Shown piece by piece: positions 20,803 through 33,562 of a stretch of 64,000 bases of DNA (positions are counted from its first letter, which is position 1; each line of letters starts with the position of its first letter). Below the pieces are notes generated by a model, which had not been told where the DNA came from, searched no databases, and saw only the letters and a program-made list of their open reading frames with translations. The position numbers and the translations under genes were made by a program. The stretch lies in NCBI RefSeq assembly GCF_026230105.1, contig NC_079480.1:27508488-27572487 (forward strand). The letters are read 5' to 3'. The stretch is from Diorhabda sublineata (lineage: Eukaryota > Arthropoda > Insecta > Coleoptera > Chrysomelidae).

Positions 20803-22039
20803 ATTACAAATGTTCATAAAACTTTTTGTCTTGAATTAATTAGAAAATATTGAAGACAATAATTCTTATTTTGATACGTATTTATCAATTTTCATGTCAA
20901 ATTTTCAAATTATTGAAACTATAATAATAAAGAATATCTTGATATATGTTACAGTCCTCATCAATTTAGATTTCAGAAATCGATTTTAGGCTAGTTTCTA
21001 ACGTCAAAAACTCGCTGTGTATACTTTGTAACCCTCTGATACGATAGAAGATACTCCATTTCCCGTGACGTTTCAAATTTGTGAAGTTTCTACCACCATC
21101 AATCAGTAATGTAGGAAGAAATGTTCGGTATATTTTCTGAAGCGAGGCATTCCAAAATATATAGCAATTTTATATTGATTGCATTCCAACAAGTTAACGA
21201 TCATACTTATTGCTATTAAGAACATAATTACTTTGGAATGTAGAATTGAAGAAGAATTTTCAATATTTCCGTACAACTTGCAGTTTTCAATGTTTTTAAC
21301 AAAGTTGCATTAAGGAAAATTATTCCAATTAAACTCACCGGAAAATTATTGCAATTACAGGGATATATGCGGAAAATTGATTAGTTTTAATACTCAATCA
21401 AGTATATCTCAATTAGTTTACCCGTGGCTGCTACTTACAGAAGCGTATTCCGTAACTGCTGCAGATCTCTGGGACCCAGTAAGCAATTATGCAGTGAACA
21501 AAACAATTTTCTTCAAAGGTTTTTATCATACAAGCGTTGTCCATAAAATTGGGTTATTAAGTAACTGCGAAGACTAGACATACTGTAAGGCGTTATTTGG
21601 CAACACTGGCGTGTAGCTTGTCTCTCTTTAACCCAGTTCTTGCCCCAGTAAACTTTTTACAACATTTATTCTTGTTTTGGTAGCCGTGAAAAAATATCAT
21701 TTTATGCTCTTGCTAGGTGCGACGTCCGTGATGAATATTCTGGTCGGCAATCGCTTCAGTTCGAAAGGTGACGGTTCGAGACCTCAGCGAGATGATCCGC
21801 AGATCCTGAAGTCACATTATTTCGAAATACCGCTTAAGATATTCCAAGGTTTGTGAAAGACGCGTTTCGAAAATGCTGATAGATGACAACAAACTGCAGC
21901 ATGTAGAAGTGGACCCACAGTGACTATTTCTAAAATGACTGAATTTAAATAGCGATCATATCAGAAAATAGAGAAAAATCTAAGCTTTCCTTCTTCTCCT
22001 TCTTTGGGTGCCCTCTTCTAACGAAGGTTGGCGATAACC
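20803..22039. other. Stretch without a recognised gene
   Basis: An ORF at 21377-21577 preceded by an acceptor-like AG could be an exon. Its sequence (SQLVYPWLLLTEAYSVTAAD within it) matches nothing I recognise. No repeat structure was seen. Confidence 0.3.
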
Positions 22040-23440
22040 CCAGCAAAATCATTACTGTCTCTGGCCCTTCTTATCAGCATCTGAGAGTCTAAACCGGTCC
22101 ACTAACGAATATTCTTCAGCCATGAAGCCTGTCGTCTGCCAGGACCCCGTTTACCCTCGATTTTCTCTTCGATCAGAAGTTGCAAAAGTCTGTATTTGTC
22201 ATTTCCATATATATGTTCCAGATACGAGGTTTTTCTAGTGTTTATTAATTCTATAAGTCCCCTTTCGGTACCTATTCCTTGTATTACTTCTTCGTTACTG
22301 ATATGAGCGATCCTGGGAATTCTCAGTATCCTTCGAAGGATCAACATTTCGAAACTCTATAAGCACCTTGAAGGTCCAAGCCTCCGTTCCGTATATAGGT
22401 GCTGTATATATAGCATTTCACCATCCGGTACCGGATTTTAAGATCGAGTGCTCGGGATGTAAACAATTATCTCATTTTTAGAAAGACATTTCTAGCTTGC
22501 TCGATGCGTGATCTTATTTCTATATCTGGGTCTATATCTTTTGTTATCCAACACCCTAGGTAGTTAAATTTCTCGACATTTTCGATGATGCCATCATTTA
22601 TTTGACAGACATGGGACAATGATTGGATGCTTTGGAGATAATCATAATTTTTTTAATGATGTTAAGGCCATAATCTACTTCTATAATTTTTATGTGATCT
22701 ACGAGAGAATCTGTTCACTGTCTGTTATTAAGACAGTATCATCAGTGTACCTTATATTATTAAAAATTTTTCCAATGAGTTTAACACCTTGTTTTGCTTT
22801 ATCTAACGCTCTGGCAAAGACTTCTTCTGAATATATATTCAGAAGAGAAGTAGAGGAGACAACACGTATCCCTGTCGCACGCCTCTTTTGATGCTGTATG
22901 GTTCTGTGTCGCCGGCTTCAGTTCTCACCACTGCAATTTGATCAGCATGAAGATTAGCATGATTTTGAGATTATTCTCATCAGCTTATCGTGTCTTACAA
23001 AGTAAGCCGAAAGCCTTTTCGAGATAAATAAAACATAAGAAGAAATCCTTTGGATAGTCTCGGCATTTTTGTAGTAGTATAATGCCTCAAATCCACTAAG
23101 GAAACCGTTCATCGCTAATATATTGTTCTCATTTCTTGTAGATGCGTTGATGGATAATTTTTAGAAACAGCTCTACCATGTGCGACATTAAACTACGAGT
23201 AATAAGTCCAAAATCACTACATTTCTTGACTACAATTCTGTGTCTCAGCCAATCGTGTGGAATGTTTCCACTTCCATATATCCGATTGAATAATTTAATG
23301 ATAATGATCGGATTTTTCTCCTCAATTACTTTTATGACTTCTATGTATATGTCATCCGGTCTAGAAGCTTCTCCATTTTTAGTATTTTGGATGGCTTTCT
23401 TCACTTCTTGTTTCAATATAGACTGACTGTTCTTTCATAT
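22040..23440 (-). mobile_element. Non-LTR retrotransposon (RTE/craft-like), decayed
   Basis: The minus-strand open piece at 23416-23129 reads EVKKAIQNTKNGEASRPDDI, then IKLFNRIYGSGNIPHDWLRH, and after a gap LMSHMVELFLKIIHQRI. This is the N-terminal finger of a reverse transcriptase (E...A....K.gKA.GPDdI..E..K.......LFN.i...G..P..W....i) followed by the block MSH..KL.ErII..R. Further downstream, 22347-22102 reads MLILRRILRIPRIAHISNEE, then YLEHIYGNDKYRLLQLLIE and KIEGKRGPGRRQASWLKNIR. That is the typical C-terminus of these elements. The YADD-containing palm between them is not readable. The order fits one element with a decayed or deleted middle. Confidence 0.75.
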
Positions 23441-24859
23441 TTCTGGTGGTCTGGCGTTACGTCTGAGAATAATTTTTCTTTTCAAACTCTTATTATTCAA
23501 TGTCAATGAACATGTTTCTCATTGTGAAAATTCGTTAAGAACTTCATGGACCAAATTTGTACATTATGATCATTGTTTCAATTATAAAGTGATACCACAC
23601 TTATTTACAATTGGGACAAATTTCTATGGCAAGGTATTTTGCAAACTTATTTGGACCATTTGGTAAAATTTTCACCATTCCAAGCACTTTGGTTTCTGTG
23701 TAAATCACATTTCTCTCCGTCAATCTAATTCACTAGCCGTATCGTGACTGCACGGCAAGCTATTGTTATATTGTCATTTTTTACCGGAAAAATTGTGCAT
23801 CACTTTTTCTCATATCCTTCTTTAGTAGCTACTCAATTAGTTCCATGAACCATAGCGATCCCAAGATTTAAATAGTATGATGTTAAATCTAAGGAAATAT
23901 TATTATTTAGTATTAAGTGTAATACCACACTGCGGTGTATTTTCTTAATTCTATTATCTCAAGCGCGATCCATACTTTTCCTTTTTATGAAAGAATCATG
24001 CATTTTCATGAAAGAACAATAAAATGTATCTCTATACCGCCGAATTATTCCCTTGGCGTATGATATCTGCCATTTCAACATCCAAAATTGTTTCTACCCG
24101 AGTTGGAAACTCACAATTTATTCGATATTTATCATTTCCTCTCAGAAACATATTTTACAGCAGTTGGCAAAATACTTCCTAAGTTTTGTTCGTGACCCTA
24201 TTTTTTACTTCTTGAGATCGCACGTCATTTTTATGGCAACAGGAAACATTACACAAATATGTAGGAATTTTCTTGAAATCCCATTTTTTTCTTAAAAAGG
24301 AATTTTTATTGAATATCATTTTTCTTGTCAGTGATTTTCTTTTATTCTTGCAACCATTAGACGAAGTTTTAAGAAGTCGATTCATAATACAAATTTGATG
24401 ACGCTTAAATGGAAATATAAACTGCGCATTCAAAATATCCTTGGCAATATTTTATGCGGTTGAAAAATAGCTGAAAATGCTTCCCGTCAAATGTTTGTCT
24501 ATTTCGTCTTTGGATTTACCTCCGGGTTAATACCGAAATGTCCTTAGGAGGGCTTCAAATTAATCTCTAGGCTTTGAAAAAATTTGTTTAAATAGAATGT
24601 ACTTTTCTTGTTGATATTTTGATCAAAATTAGGAAATAAACGGAAGTTAATTTTGTTAAAAGAACGGAAAGTGTCCAACATCCCGTCCTCATAAAAATTC
24701 GCCTTATGATGGAGGTTTTTCATTGGAAAATGGATAAATGTTCATCACGATGGAAGACTCTGTCTGAATGATGAAGAAAAAAATGTAGCCCCATGTAACA
24801 TACAATCTATTCACAAGTTCGTTTGGTTGGAATCTTTTAAAGCGACGTAGATACTTATT
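23441..24859. other. 1.4 kb without a recognised gene
   Basis: Both strands were scanned. Overlapping small ORFs at 24053-24433 on both strands look random. Confidence 0.35.
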
Positions 24860-25088
24860 TTGGAACTTAAACTTTTTTTGGCTTCATCTCTTACCGAAGG
24901 TACTAGGTACTACTTTCGATGATATATTTGGGCACGTACCACGGAACGTTTATCAATAGTTCTAAGATATTTGTTCTGAAACATTTGGAGGATTTCGATG
25001 TTGGAGTCACTTGCAGTACTCCTGAGCTGAATCCTATATGTCCATAGGGGTTTTTAAATAACCTTAGAGAGGAGCAGTTTATTTTCAT
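24860..25088 (-). mobile_element. Jockey-like reverse transcriptase, C-terminal fragment
   Basis: The minus strand reads YGHIGFSSGVLQVTPTSKSS, then FRTNILELLINVPWYVPKYI. Jockey-clade elements have YG.qlWG.A..SN....Q..QNk.LR.ivnAPWYv.N, and both the YG and PWYVP blocks are present. The piece ends at an in-frame stop near 24905. Confidence 0.65.
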
Positions 25089-26124
25089 TGTGTCGTGAGT
25101 TTCTGCAAACTAGCCAGTATATTCTCGAGATTAAATATTTAAAAAAAACATTTCAAGTTTTGTTAAAGAAAAATCACTGGTTTCGAAAGCATGTCAAATC
25201 TGAAAATATAGTTTTATGTATTCGTACTAAAGAAGAACTGTTGATAAAGTAGTAATCAAGCTGATTTATAATTTACCCTCATTTAAGAAGCCCAAATTGA
25301 TATAATAGTCTGAAATATCGCTAAAAATACCAATAATAGGGTAGTTCCCCCTATATGCATAATCTTCGCATATAAATTGGAACCTTACCTATAACCATGA
25401 ATCAAGACTGTATCTTACAAATATAACTTTACTGTTGATAGGTATTGTTAATTATTTTTAAAATTTGAAGAAAGATTGTACCCTATCATCCACATATGGC
25501 ATACTAACAAATAAATTTTGCATATTAACCTGTGGATTCCAAATACGCCATAGCTATTTCTCTGGAGTATTTTTTTCTGTCAGTATCGTTGTGTTATTAG
25601 TTTATAAATCTCGTGTACAGGATTTCAAAATACGAAAAAGAGCAAAATATAAATAAATCGAATTTGGATACAGAACCAATAAAAACGAAAACTTGTACAT
25701 TGTGACAGAGTTGGCGTGACATAACGGGAGAATTTATGGGATGTTTGGATATTAAAACGTAAATGTTGCCATCTCGTACAGATAAAACAAAAATTGATCA
25801 TGCATGCATCGGTAGACCTAACAAAGAACATCATTCAATATAAATGGTGGGTAACAAATTTTGCTCAGGAGAGGGCTTCACATATTCACATTTTTAACAA
25901 AAGTCATATAAACATATTGTGAAATCCAGAACCGTTCCAGAGCTAGAAACTAAAAATTTTTCAATAATTCATTTTAAAAATGCGCTTTCAATATTTTTTT
26001 TACGTTTTATAAAAGTACCCTATCTGTATAGTTTCAGTAGATATTGACACTAATCCATAAAGCCGTTTTTTTTGCTCGGTTATTGGTCGGTGTAAAGACT
26101 CTTCTGAAAATAGAGAACATTGAG
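25089..26124. other. Stretch without a recognised gene
   Basis: ORFs at 25465-25656 (+) and 25625-25834 (-) overlap and show no known domain. Confidence 0.35.
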
Positions 26125-26560
26125 TATAGACCTGTCGTAATATATTTATTTTTGAAACACACTTCGCCTGCTCAAATAAAGGAAGAGTTGAACACTATGT
26201 ACAAATACTCAGCACCATCATTGGAGATCTTGAAATTTTGGTCGTATCAGAGTATTCTACATCATTGCTTGATACGGCGAAGGGAGAAATTGCAAAAAGA
26301 AAGTGCTTTCGGATCAGAACAATACAACACGGTGATCACCATCGTTAAAATTCGTAAAAAGTAATGCGAAACATCTGATCACTCTCCGTTTTCAACAGAT
26401 CTGTTCGTCAGCGACTGTTTTTAAAATCTCAAAGTTTCACAGTAAAGAGATTCTCATCAGAGGATGAAATTATAGCCTCAGCAAACGCCTATTTTGAGAA
26501 GAATGACAGCAATTATTTTTTGGAAGGGTCGAAAAGGTAAAAGTCTAGTGTATGGTTGTA
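26125..26560 (+). pseudogene. Mariner transposase with the catalytic core deleted
   Basis: The first part (26125-26240) reads IEYRPVVIYLFLKHTSPAQI, then KEELNTMYKYSAPSLEILKF. This is the N-terminal helix-turn-helix of mariner (.EYR.vI.flflkg.t..eI..el...yg..aPs..tv..W). About 150 bp of unrelated or scrambled sequence follows. Then 26440-26545 gives FTVKRFSSEDEIIASANAYF and NYFLEGSKR, the C-terminal end (rFss.eEvI....aYFe....sYy..Gi..L). The DD34D catalytic domain that should lie between is absent, so the element cannot encode transposase. A full mariner ORF is about 1 kb, which implies roughly 600 bp is missing. Confidence 0.75.
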
Positions 26561-27881
26561 CTTGAGAAATAAAAATGTTTATTGGAAAAAAGTCTTGTTT
26601 ACTTGTTAGTTCAAAAAATTTTCAAGTATCTCTGGTAAACTGTGAGCTATCCTTACAATCCATTCAGTCATTTCTGGAATACGTCGCCATGGAACTGATT
26701 CCAAATTTCCGTTATCTCTTCTACAACTTTTGCAAACTATCTCCTGAACAGTTTAAAGAGGATATGATGAATGTACGTAGTTGGGAGTGTTTGTCCTTAA
26801 GAATAATTAAGAAATGGTTTTCAATTTTTTTATGATGCGCTATCTAATTTATAAGGTCAAGCTTATTGACATAAGACGCTATCTTATCTGAGGAAACACT
26901 AATCTTGTGAATGTAACTAAAATTGAAGAGAGACGCGCAACTTCTAGCCAGTTAGCATAGGAAAAGATTTCCGAGCGAAGAATTGGAGGAATTGGCGGAA
27001 TTATCTGTGAAATTAGTACCTGTGGATACTACGACACACAACGGAAAGCATGAGTAATTTGATAGACAAAAAATCGAACTCTAAATCGAAAGGTGGCAGT
27101 ACTGTTTATTTAATCCAAAAGGTGTTATTTTTGGAATGTATCACGTAAGACACAAAGCAATACGAGGGTTGCTACTATTTGAATATGTCAAATCTGACAT
27201 TGCCATCATAGAGTTTGACATTTTCAATTAATTTTATAATACGAAGCCGTCTTTCGTTGGCAAGATGTCATGCTTGGAGTTTGAGAATATAAAAATGATG
27301 TGTTATTAATAATATTTGAGTTTTAATATTTGAAACAAAAAATTAAAATCTATTCTCCTTATAACGAAATGTTACTGATGTTTGTTTGAAAATAAGAGGC
27401 TTGAGTGGTGTCGACTCAAACATTGATGCAAACGGCGTAGCTACCGTCACATAACAAAAAACTTTGAAACTTCCTCAAGCATAGAAAAATATTGAATTCT
27501 ATGAATTAATAATTGTCTATAAGTAGAAAACTCCTGTAGAAAAACTCACCTTTATGTCTTTAGAAAGTTTCTTACGGAAATAAACTATATCATTTATCAT
27601 AAGGGATTGTCTCTCAAAAAACAAAAACTTTTCTATATCAGACTATATTTTATTAATATTTCAATAATATAATTCACAAATTATGAAAATCACGAATTAT
27701 ACAGTGTGGAAAGACTGAATGGAATGAATTGATTATTTCAGTCAATCCAAAATAATTATAGAAAATCCTGAAACTCATTAATTATAAATTGACTTTCTCT
27801 AATAAGTAAATGAGATTCCTACCAGTTGAGAGGATTTAAAATTTAGAAAACCAGGTGTTACTTTCCTATTCAATATTGTTA
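26561..27881. other. Inter-element stretch with a mariner-like tip
   Basis: No gene recognised. At about 27162-27190 the string TACGAGGGTTGCTACTATTT resembles the tip of a mariner inverted repeat (TACGAGGGTTG), followed by CAAATCTGACATTG. No transposase follows it. Confidence 0.35.
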
Positions 27882-28410
27882 TACGGGGGATATTTGAGTT
27901 GTTTACAGATACTGGAAACATTCGTCTTGGTCAAAAAATGGAATCGTATCGCTAATATTTTCGCACGATGATTTTCTATGACTTTCGACGTGGATTGAAC
28001 CAACAAAGTTTGCCGACCAACAAGCTTCAAATTTTGGTGATGAATCACCATCTCGAGACATCGTATTTCACTGGTTTCCCGATTTCAATCGTGGTCGCTC
28101 TTCAATACAGGATGAATTTTGTGAAGGTCTTCCAAAATCAGCCAGAAAACATCGATGCTGTAAACTGATATTGCAAGATTGTCATGTGATATATCGAGAG
28201 ATTTAGGCATACTTAGGCATTAGTTCCACTCGCATACATCCATATTAGGCTATAAAAAAGATTTGTTCGTGTTGGATACCACATAATTTGACAATGGCTC
28301 AAAAAAACTCGATTGGTGCAAATAAATGTTGAACAAAATTTCATCACGGTGCTTCGAAATATGTCTATAAGATCATGACAAATTATGAATTATGGATCTA
28401 TATTTAGCAA
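27882..28410 (+). pseudogene. Mariner transposase, 5' half, frameshifted
   Basis: It starts with the tip TACGGGGGATATTTGAGTTG and ACTGGAAACATTCGTCTTGG, typical of a mariner 5' inverted repeat and leader. The frame then reads MIFYDFRRGLNQQSLPTNKL. After frameshifts come NQPENIDAV near 28145, MAQKNSIGAN-type sequence near 28300 (matching the region ...aqK.aRvdWc..m), and SKYVYKI(V/I) near 28360, just before the first Asp block. The piece breaks off at about 28410, before the catalytic triad. The family is the same as at 45624, since both read FRRGL/FRSEL and ENIDAV/PDIDAV. Confidence 0.75.
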
Positions 28411-29730
28411 ATACATCCCAAATTTTATCGTTGGATACACCCTGTCTCTTCCTACATATACTTAGAAATTGAAATACATCTCTGTTGTCGTTAAAATCCC
28501 ACCGATAGTTATTTACTACGGCAAAAAAGCAAAATATTACCTCCGTTAGGGCAAGGGAGCATTCTTCGGAAGCGGTCTTATAAAATGACGTCATTAAATT
28601 GGTCTACGGCGCCATCAACGACGAGAAAGGCGGTACGACGCCACTTGTCCTATATTTCTAATGAGCATAGGCGTGCCAGGTATAGCAGAAAACAAAAATT
28701 AGTCAGTGAATGTGAACTACACAGGAAACTAGGGGAATAAAGTAATATGCCTGTAGGCATCAAGAAAATATTTGATAATTTTCATTCTAAATATTTGATT
28801 GTTTTATCTATGTACTAATTTCCTATATTCTCCTTCGACGTCTTTAAAAAATTGCTCTCTATCCTGATATTTATTTCACAAACTCATTTGATTCCCAGAA
28901 ATTCAATTTTTTCTATCAATTATACAACAATGAACAATTATACAACATTGAACATATTGAACATAACATTGATTGAACATTTCTCCATCTATTTGTTTGT
29001 GGAGTGACTCTTATTAATAGATTAAATGTAGAGTACAAAGAATTATTTCGAAAAATTGTTCGTTCCCTGTAACATTTGCCATACTCGATCAAGAGTTAAT
29101 TTGATTTCCTTTATGAGTCGAAAATATTCTTAGAAATTCAAGGCTCAAATAACTTGAGCATACCTTTTTTATTATCATGTTATTAGACTAAATTACAAAT
29201 ATTCCATTCTTTAGAAAATCTCTGATTATTTCACAAAACAAAACTTATCTCACAAGAATCCTATCTCGTTTCTCTATCCAACGACTTTTCCATAGTTATC
29301 TATAAAATTTCCATCTTTATATTACATATATTAAGTGTAACAATTTAAATTCAACAAACTATTAAATTCAACAAAAAGCAGACATAACAACACTGCAGCA
29401 TTTACCTTTCAAAGACAATGATTCAGTTTATTATTTTCGCAATTAATTAGGAATATTACATAATTTTATGAAACGAAAGCATGTTTGCCGGAAGTAATAA
29501 CGAAGTATTATGAGTTAGTAGAGAGAGGATTGATGTGAAAAGGTCTTAAGTAGTTTTAGTGATCCCGACCTTTCTTGGCGATGATACTGCGAGGATAAAA
29601 AAATCCCAGAAGCTACAAGATAATATAACTAGTGATATATGTGTACGTATGGAGTATAGAGAAAACGGGAAATTCTGATTTGCATTATCAAGAGCTGGCG
29701 GAAAATGGTATAGTCAACTCTAGTTTCGTT

Positions 29731-29781
29731 GTACAACAAGTAGAAGTTCACGTCTCCTAAGACGTGAAAGTGTTGTTGTAC
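29731..29781. repeat. 51-bp hairpin
   Basis: TTCACGTCT (29747-29755), loop CCTA, AGACGTGAA (29760-29768) forms a perfect 9-bp stem with a 4-base loop. Outside it GTACAACAA (29731-29739) pairs with TTGTTGTAC (29773-29781), with an asymmetric internal bulge between the two stems. It could be a small foldback element tip, a hairpin precursor RNA, or chance. Confidence 0.6.
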
Positions 29782-31149
29782 ACCATGGTAATTGTTTTGT
29801 TGCTGTTGTTCCCGCTAATGTGGCTGCAGATATACAGAAGGGATCTAAAGAAGCGTTAAAACAGAAAGAAACTTGCCAGTTCCTGAATCAGCGCTGCAGT
29901 CGTTTGACGATTAACTACGATGATTCAATTTTTAGTTAATTTTTTACAAAAAAAATGGACTATTACTAGCATCTGTCCGTCTGTCTTTTTTATTGAGTCT
30001 TTTTAGGTGAGATGCTCATTTAACGATCGTTTCATTCGGCATATTTTAAAATAGATTATGGGCTACAGAAATGAACTACTGAAGGAGAAGTGCGAGGAGG
30101 AACAAATGAAGAATGAAGATACTTTAGCCCGGATGCAACTGATACTGTCGTTTATGAGATTTACAGAATCCCGTTGAAGATATGACAACTATGAGATTGG
30201 ATCAAAGTATGTAGCGCAAAGAAATTTTCTATTGGATATCAAATATCTTATGTAAGAGAGGTTCATGTTGTGATATGCGGATATTCGGAAACTCGTTAAA
30301 TAGGAGAGAATTATTTGAACGGTTTGTTGATAGGAAACAGGAATACGGCGAGAACTGTACTGTCCCTTGTGAATAAATTTTCAAATATTTAGTTTTTCTA
30401 GTGCGAGAAAGAAGAATTGTGCAAATTTTGGCCTTATTAGATAGTTTGTTACTTCGGAGGTTATAACTATTGTTACTACAGGTAAATAAATATTTACGAA
30501 ATAGACCATGAAATAAAATTTAAACCTTTTCTAGCTTTTTGTAGCATTTTTAATTTTTTGGAAATATAAAATAATACCGATATTTTTTATATAACCTTGT
30601 ACATTCTTCAAAGTAGTGTCACAAAACAACTATCAAACCACCCGGGTTTGATATCAATTGCTATGACAACCCAGGCGTGTAATTGTAACTAAAACGTCAA
30701 AGTTGTTCAAAACGTCTTGGAAGTGACCGAATAAGTTCTTCTAAATTGAACCACATTAAACCAAATAACTCACTTACTTGTTACTAGTCTACAGAATGCA
30801 ACAAATTGTGTTTTCAATATTAATATTTATAATACTTTTTAGTTTTTAGTTAAAGTTCTGTATATTATTATGTTTGTTGGAATAAAATAATTTTTGAAAA
30901 ATGGGTCGTTGTATATACGGTCGTAGAAAAAATAATGTTCCTAACTAATGCGTAAAGTGTCTTTCCGCACTCGACCGCTTGCCCAAATTCCGCTCTGCGT
31001 CGTACGGGACAACTGCAGTCGCGTGGTTTTCCAGGAAAGTGAAAGTAACAGTTATAATCAAGATTTTCGTGCTTTTTAAAATTTGCTCTCTTTCATATTA
31101 TAATCTTATTTATTCTCCTAACCAAAATATCTATTTGGTGAATTTATTT

Positions 31150-31168
31150 CAGTCAGTCAGTCAGTCAG
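31150..31168. repeat. (TCAG)n tetranucleotide run
   Basis: CAGTCAGTCAGTCAGTCAG, nearly five perfect units. Confidence 0.9.
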
Positions 31169-33562
31169 AGTTTTGTTTGGATGAATATCAATGTTTAGTT
31201 TTAGGGAAGTTAATGAGGTATGTTGTTTGGTTATCAATAAATCAGTCTTGATACTTATAAACCAATAAATTTTCAAAACTTCAGGTATTCTATTAATAGG
31301 AGAGTAACATAATTAAATACTAAAATCTTGGAATTTATCATGAGTTTTGAAGGGTCTCTTGAAGTATTTGAAACAGAATTCACGGTTCGAAATTGAAAGA
31401 GGTTGATAGTTCAAAGCCCTGCATGATTCCTATGGCATGCGTATATAATAATCCATCTTTCTAGTAGACATATTAACTTTAGTATGATATAATGGATTCC
31501 TGTAATTCCTCACAAGTTTAATTATGTTCTTAATGTCGAGAACATTCACGACGTTATTACGTTTACTAGTAGATCATTACAGATTAAATTAAGTTCAATC
31601 TCGAAAATTTGATTTCTTGGTTAATAGTTTATACACGTGAAAATATAGTTCGTGTTATCATTCGACGCCTCTCTATACGAGGAATCGAAAAGAAATCACG
31701 AGTGTAGATGTAATAAATCAACTCAATTAAAACGTATAGTATATAGTTTTAAATTATCGAAGATGCTAACATCTAGTTGTTTTGGTTTGTTTTAGAATCA
31801 ATTTATTTTAGATTTGATACACCTGACGGATACTGCGCTAGTAGTTCAATATATATTGCATCAGATTCTACACTCCATGAAACTATTGACTGCAGTAGTG
31901 ATCTATTAACAATGATTGCTTGGTTTTTTGTGGTATCTAACTCATGGAGATTTCATTGTTTGGAACTTATTATTCATGTGAATTATTTGGAAATATAAGA
32001 CAGTGTACATTTGTAAAATGTAAAATAATTCATAATTTAGCAATGAGCCCTTGATGTGAGTTTATTTATACCAATCCATATCCCAAGTACCAAACAATGG
32101 GTTGAAAGAACCCACAGAAAAGTTAATACTTAAACTAAGTAGAATAGAGAACATAAACAGTAGCAATTTAGATGAAAATTTAATAATTTTGGGTTGACAA
32201 GGATTCGAAAGAATAAGCAAATCAGTTATGATTCATTCACGATGATGAGATAATTGACAGTGGAATAGGAAGCAGCGCATGTCAAGCAATTCATAATTAA
32301 ATTAGGAGTAGATGATGTATCCTGTTTTGAAGTAACCAGTGAAACCATCTACAATATTATCCGGTTTACCAAGAGATTCAACTTTGAAAAACATTCTGGT
32401 GATTCTCCTATTGGTATTTAGACACAACCAAGTATCTCCTCATGGAGTTATGATGATTTCGACATATATTCTAATCTTGGCTCGTTAGTCGGTTGAGATA
32501 GTTAACTGACTAGAACTTAGAGCAAGGTTAGGGTAATTGTTGACTTATTCTGCCCAGTCTCTCTTCAACAAAAATCAGAAAGATAACTTGGATGCAAAGA
32601 GTGGTATTCTGCTTTTTTCCCCTTTTCTAACCTGCAGGCTTTTTGATGGATCAATTTGTGCAATTTATGCATCAAGGTCCCAGAATTGGTGCTTTCCTCC
32701 TCCACCCACTATAATCTAATCAATATTGGGAGGGCTGGAGAAATGTTCTCCCCCCAAAGTGGATCTGGGGGTGAAAAATGTATTTTATTTGAGTCAGTGT
32801 TTTCGTACATTTGCTGATAAATTTCCATAAGTTCTACATTCTTCTCTTCTCACAATTGAAACTAAATAATTGCGCACATTTTTAATTTGCATATCAGCGT
32901 CCTGTAACGTGAGGCGTTACTTTCTGAATAGGCCTTGTAATATTAGATATAGCAGAAAACATTGTCATCTCTAGTTTAGTCCAAAGATATGAAGTAGTAG
33001 TATAAATGACACGTTCTGTAATTTAGCAAAATCAAATGAAATCATACCACACTATTACATGTAAAGAGGTTCTCATACTATAAATTACGTTTTACCACGC
33101 CCTATGTTTAAAATACTTCGTATTTCCACGGTGTGTAGCGCTTAAAGCGGTTGTTTATGGTTGAAGTGAAATAAAGTAAAAAAGCGTTGAAAAAATTGCC
33201 GTAGAGTTAACTTTATTTCACGCTTTCCATAACCTAACACAGTTGATTAGTGCATTTCGTTTTATTGAAAAAAAAAATATCGAGTCCCCTTTGATTTTGA
33301 CGTGACAGCACATGAACTGATTTGACTTCAAACTGTAAATCGATTTGTTTGAATTTGGTAGCGGCTTTCTATTATTATGATTGTTAATATAGGAAGTGAA
33401 GTTTCCGAGTTTGAAATATTGTGTACTCTTGAAGAAATCATGAGAAGGCAAATTCGGCAACATCAAATTTATTGCTGGAAAAATTCAAAGAAAATAAATT
33501 AATGAAAATTCCCTACACTATGGTCCAGCTATTCTAAACTAAAGGCATCCCTAACTCAGCTT

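Larger units (their letters stand above)
28411..33562. other. 5.1 kb without a recognised gene
   Basis: Scanned on both strands. The only structures seen are a hairpin at 29731-29781, an 8-bp palindrome around CCCGGG at 30632-30652, a TCAG tetranucleotide run at 31150-31168, and a segment at 30905-31015. Part of that segment (GTAGAAARAATAATG, then GTAAAGTGTCTTT) is echoed at 36167-36195. An isolated Lys/Glu-rich open piece at 30061-30176 matches nothing known. Confidence 0.35.

Noticed and set aside
30632..30652. Palindrome ATCAAACC-ACCCG-GGTTTGAT as a regulatory site
   Set aside because: A single 8-bp stem in a 64-kb window is expected by chance often enough, and nothing around it gives it a role.
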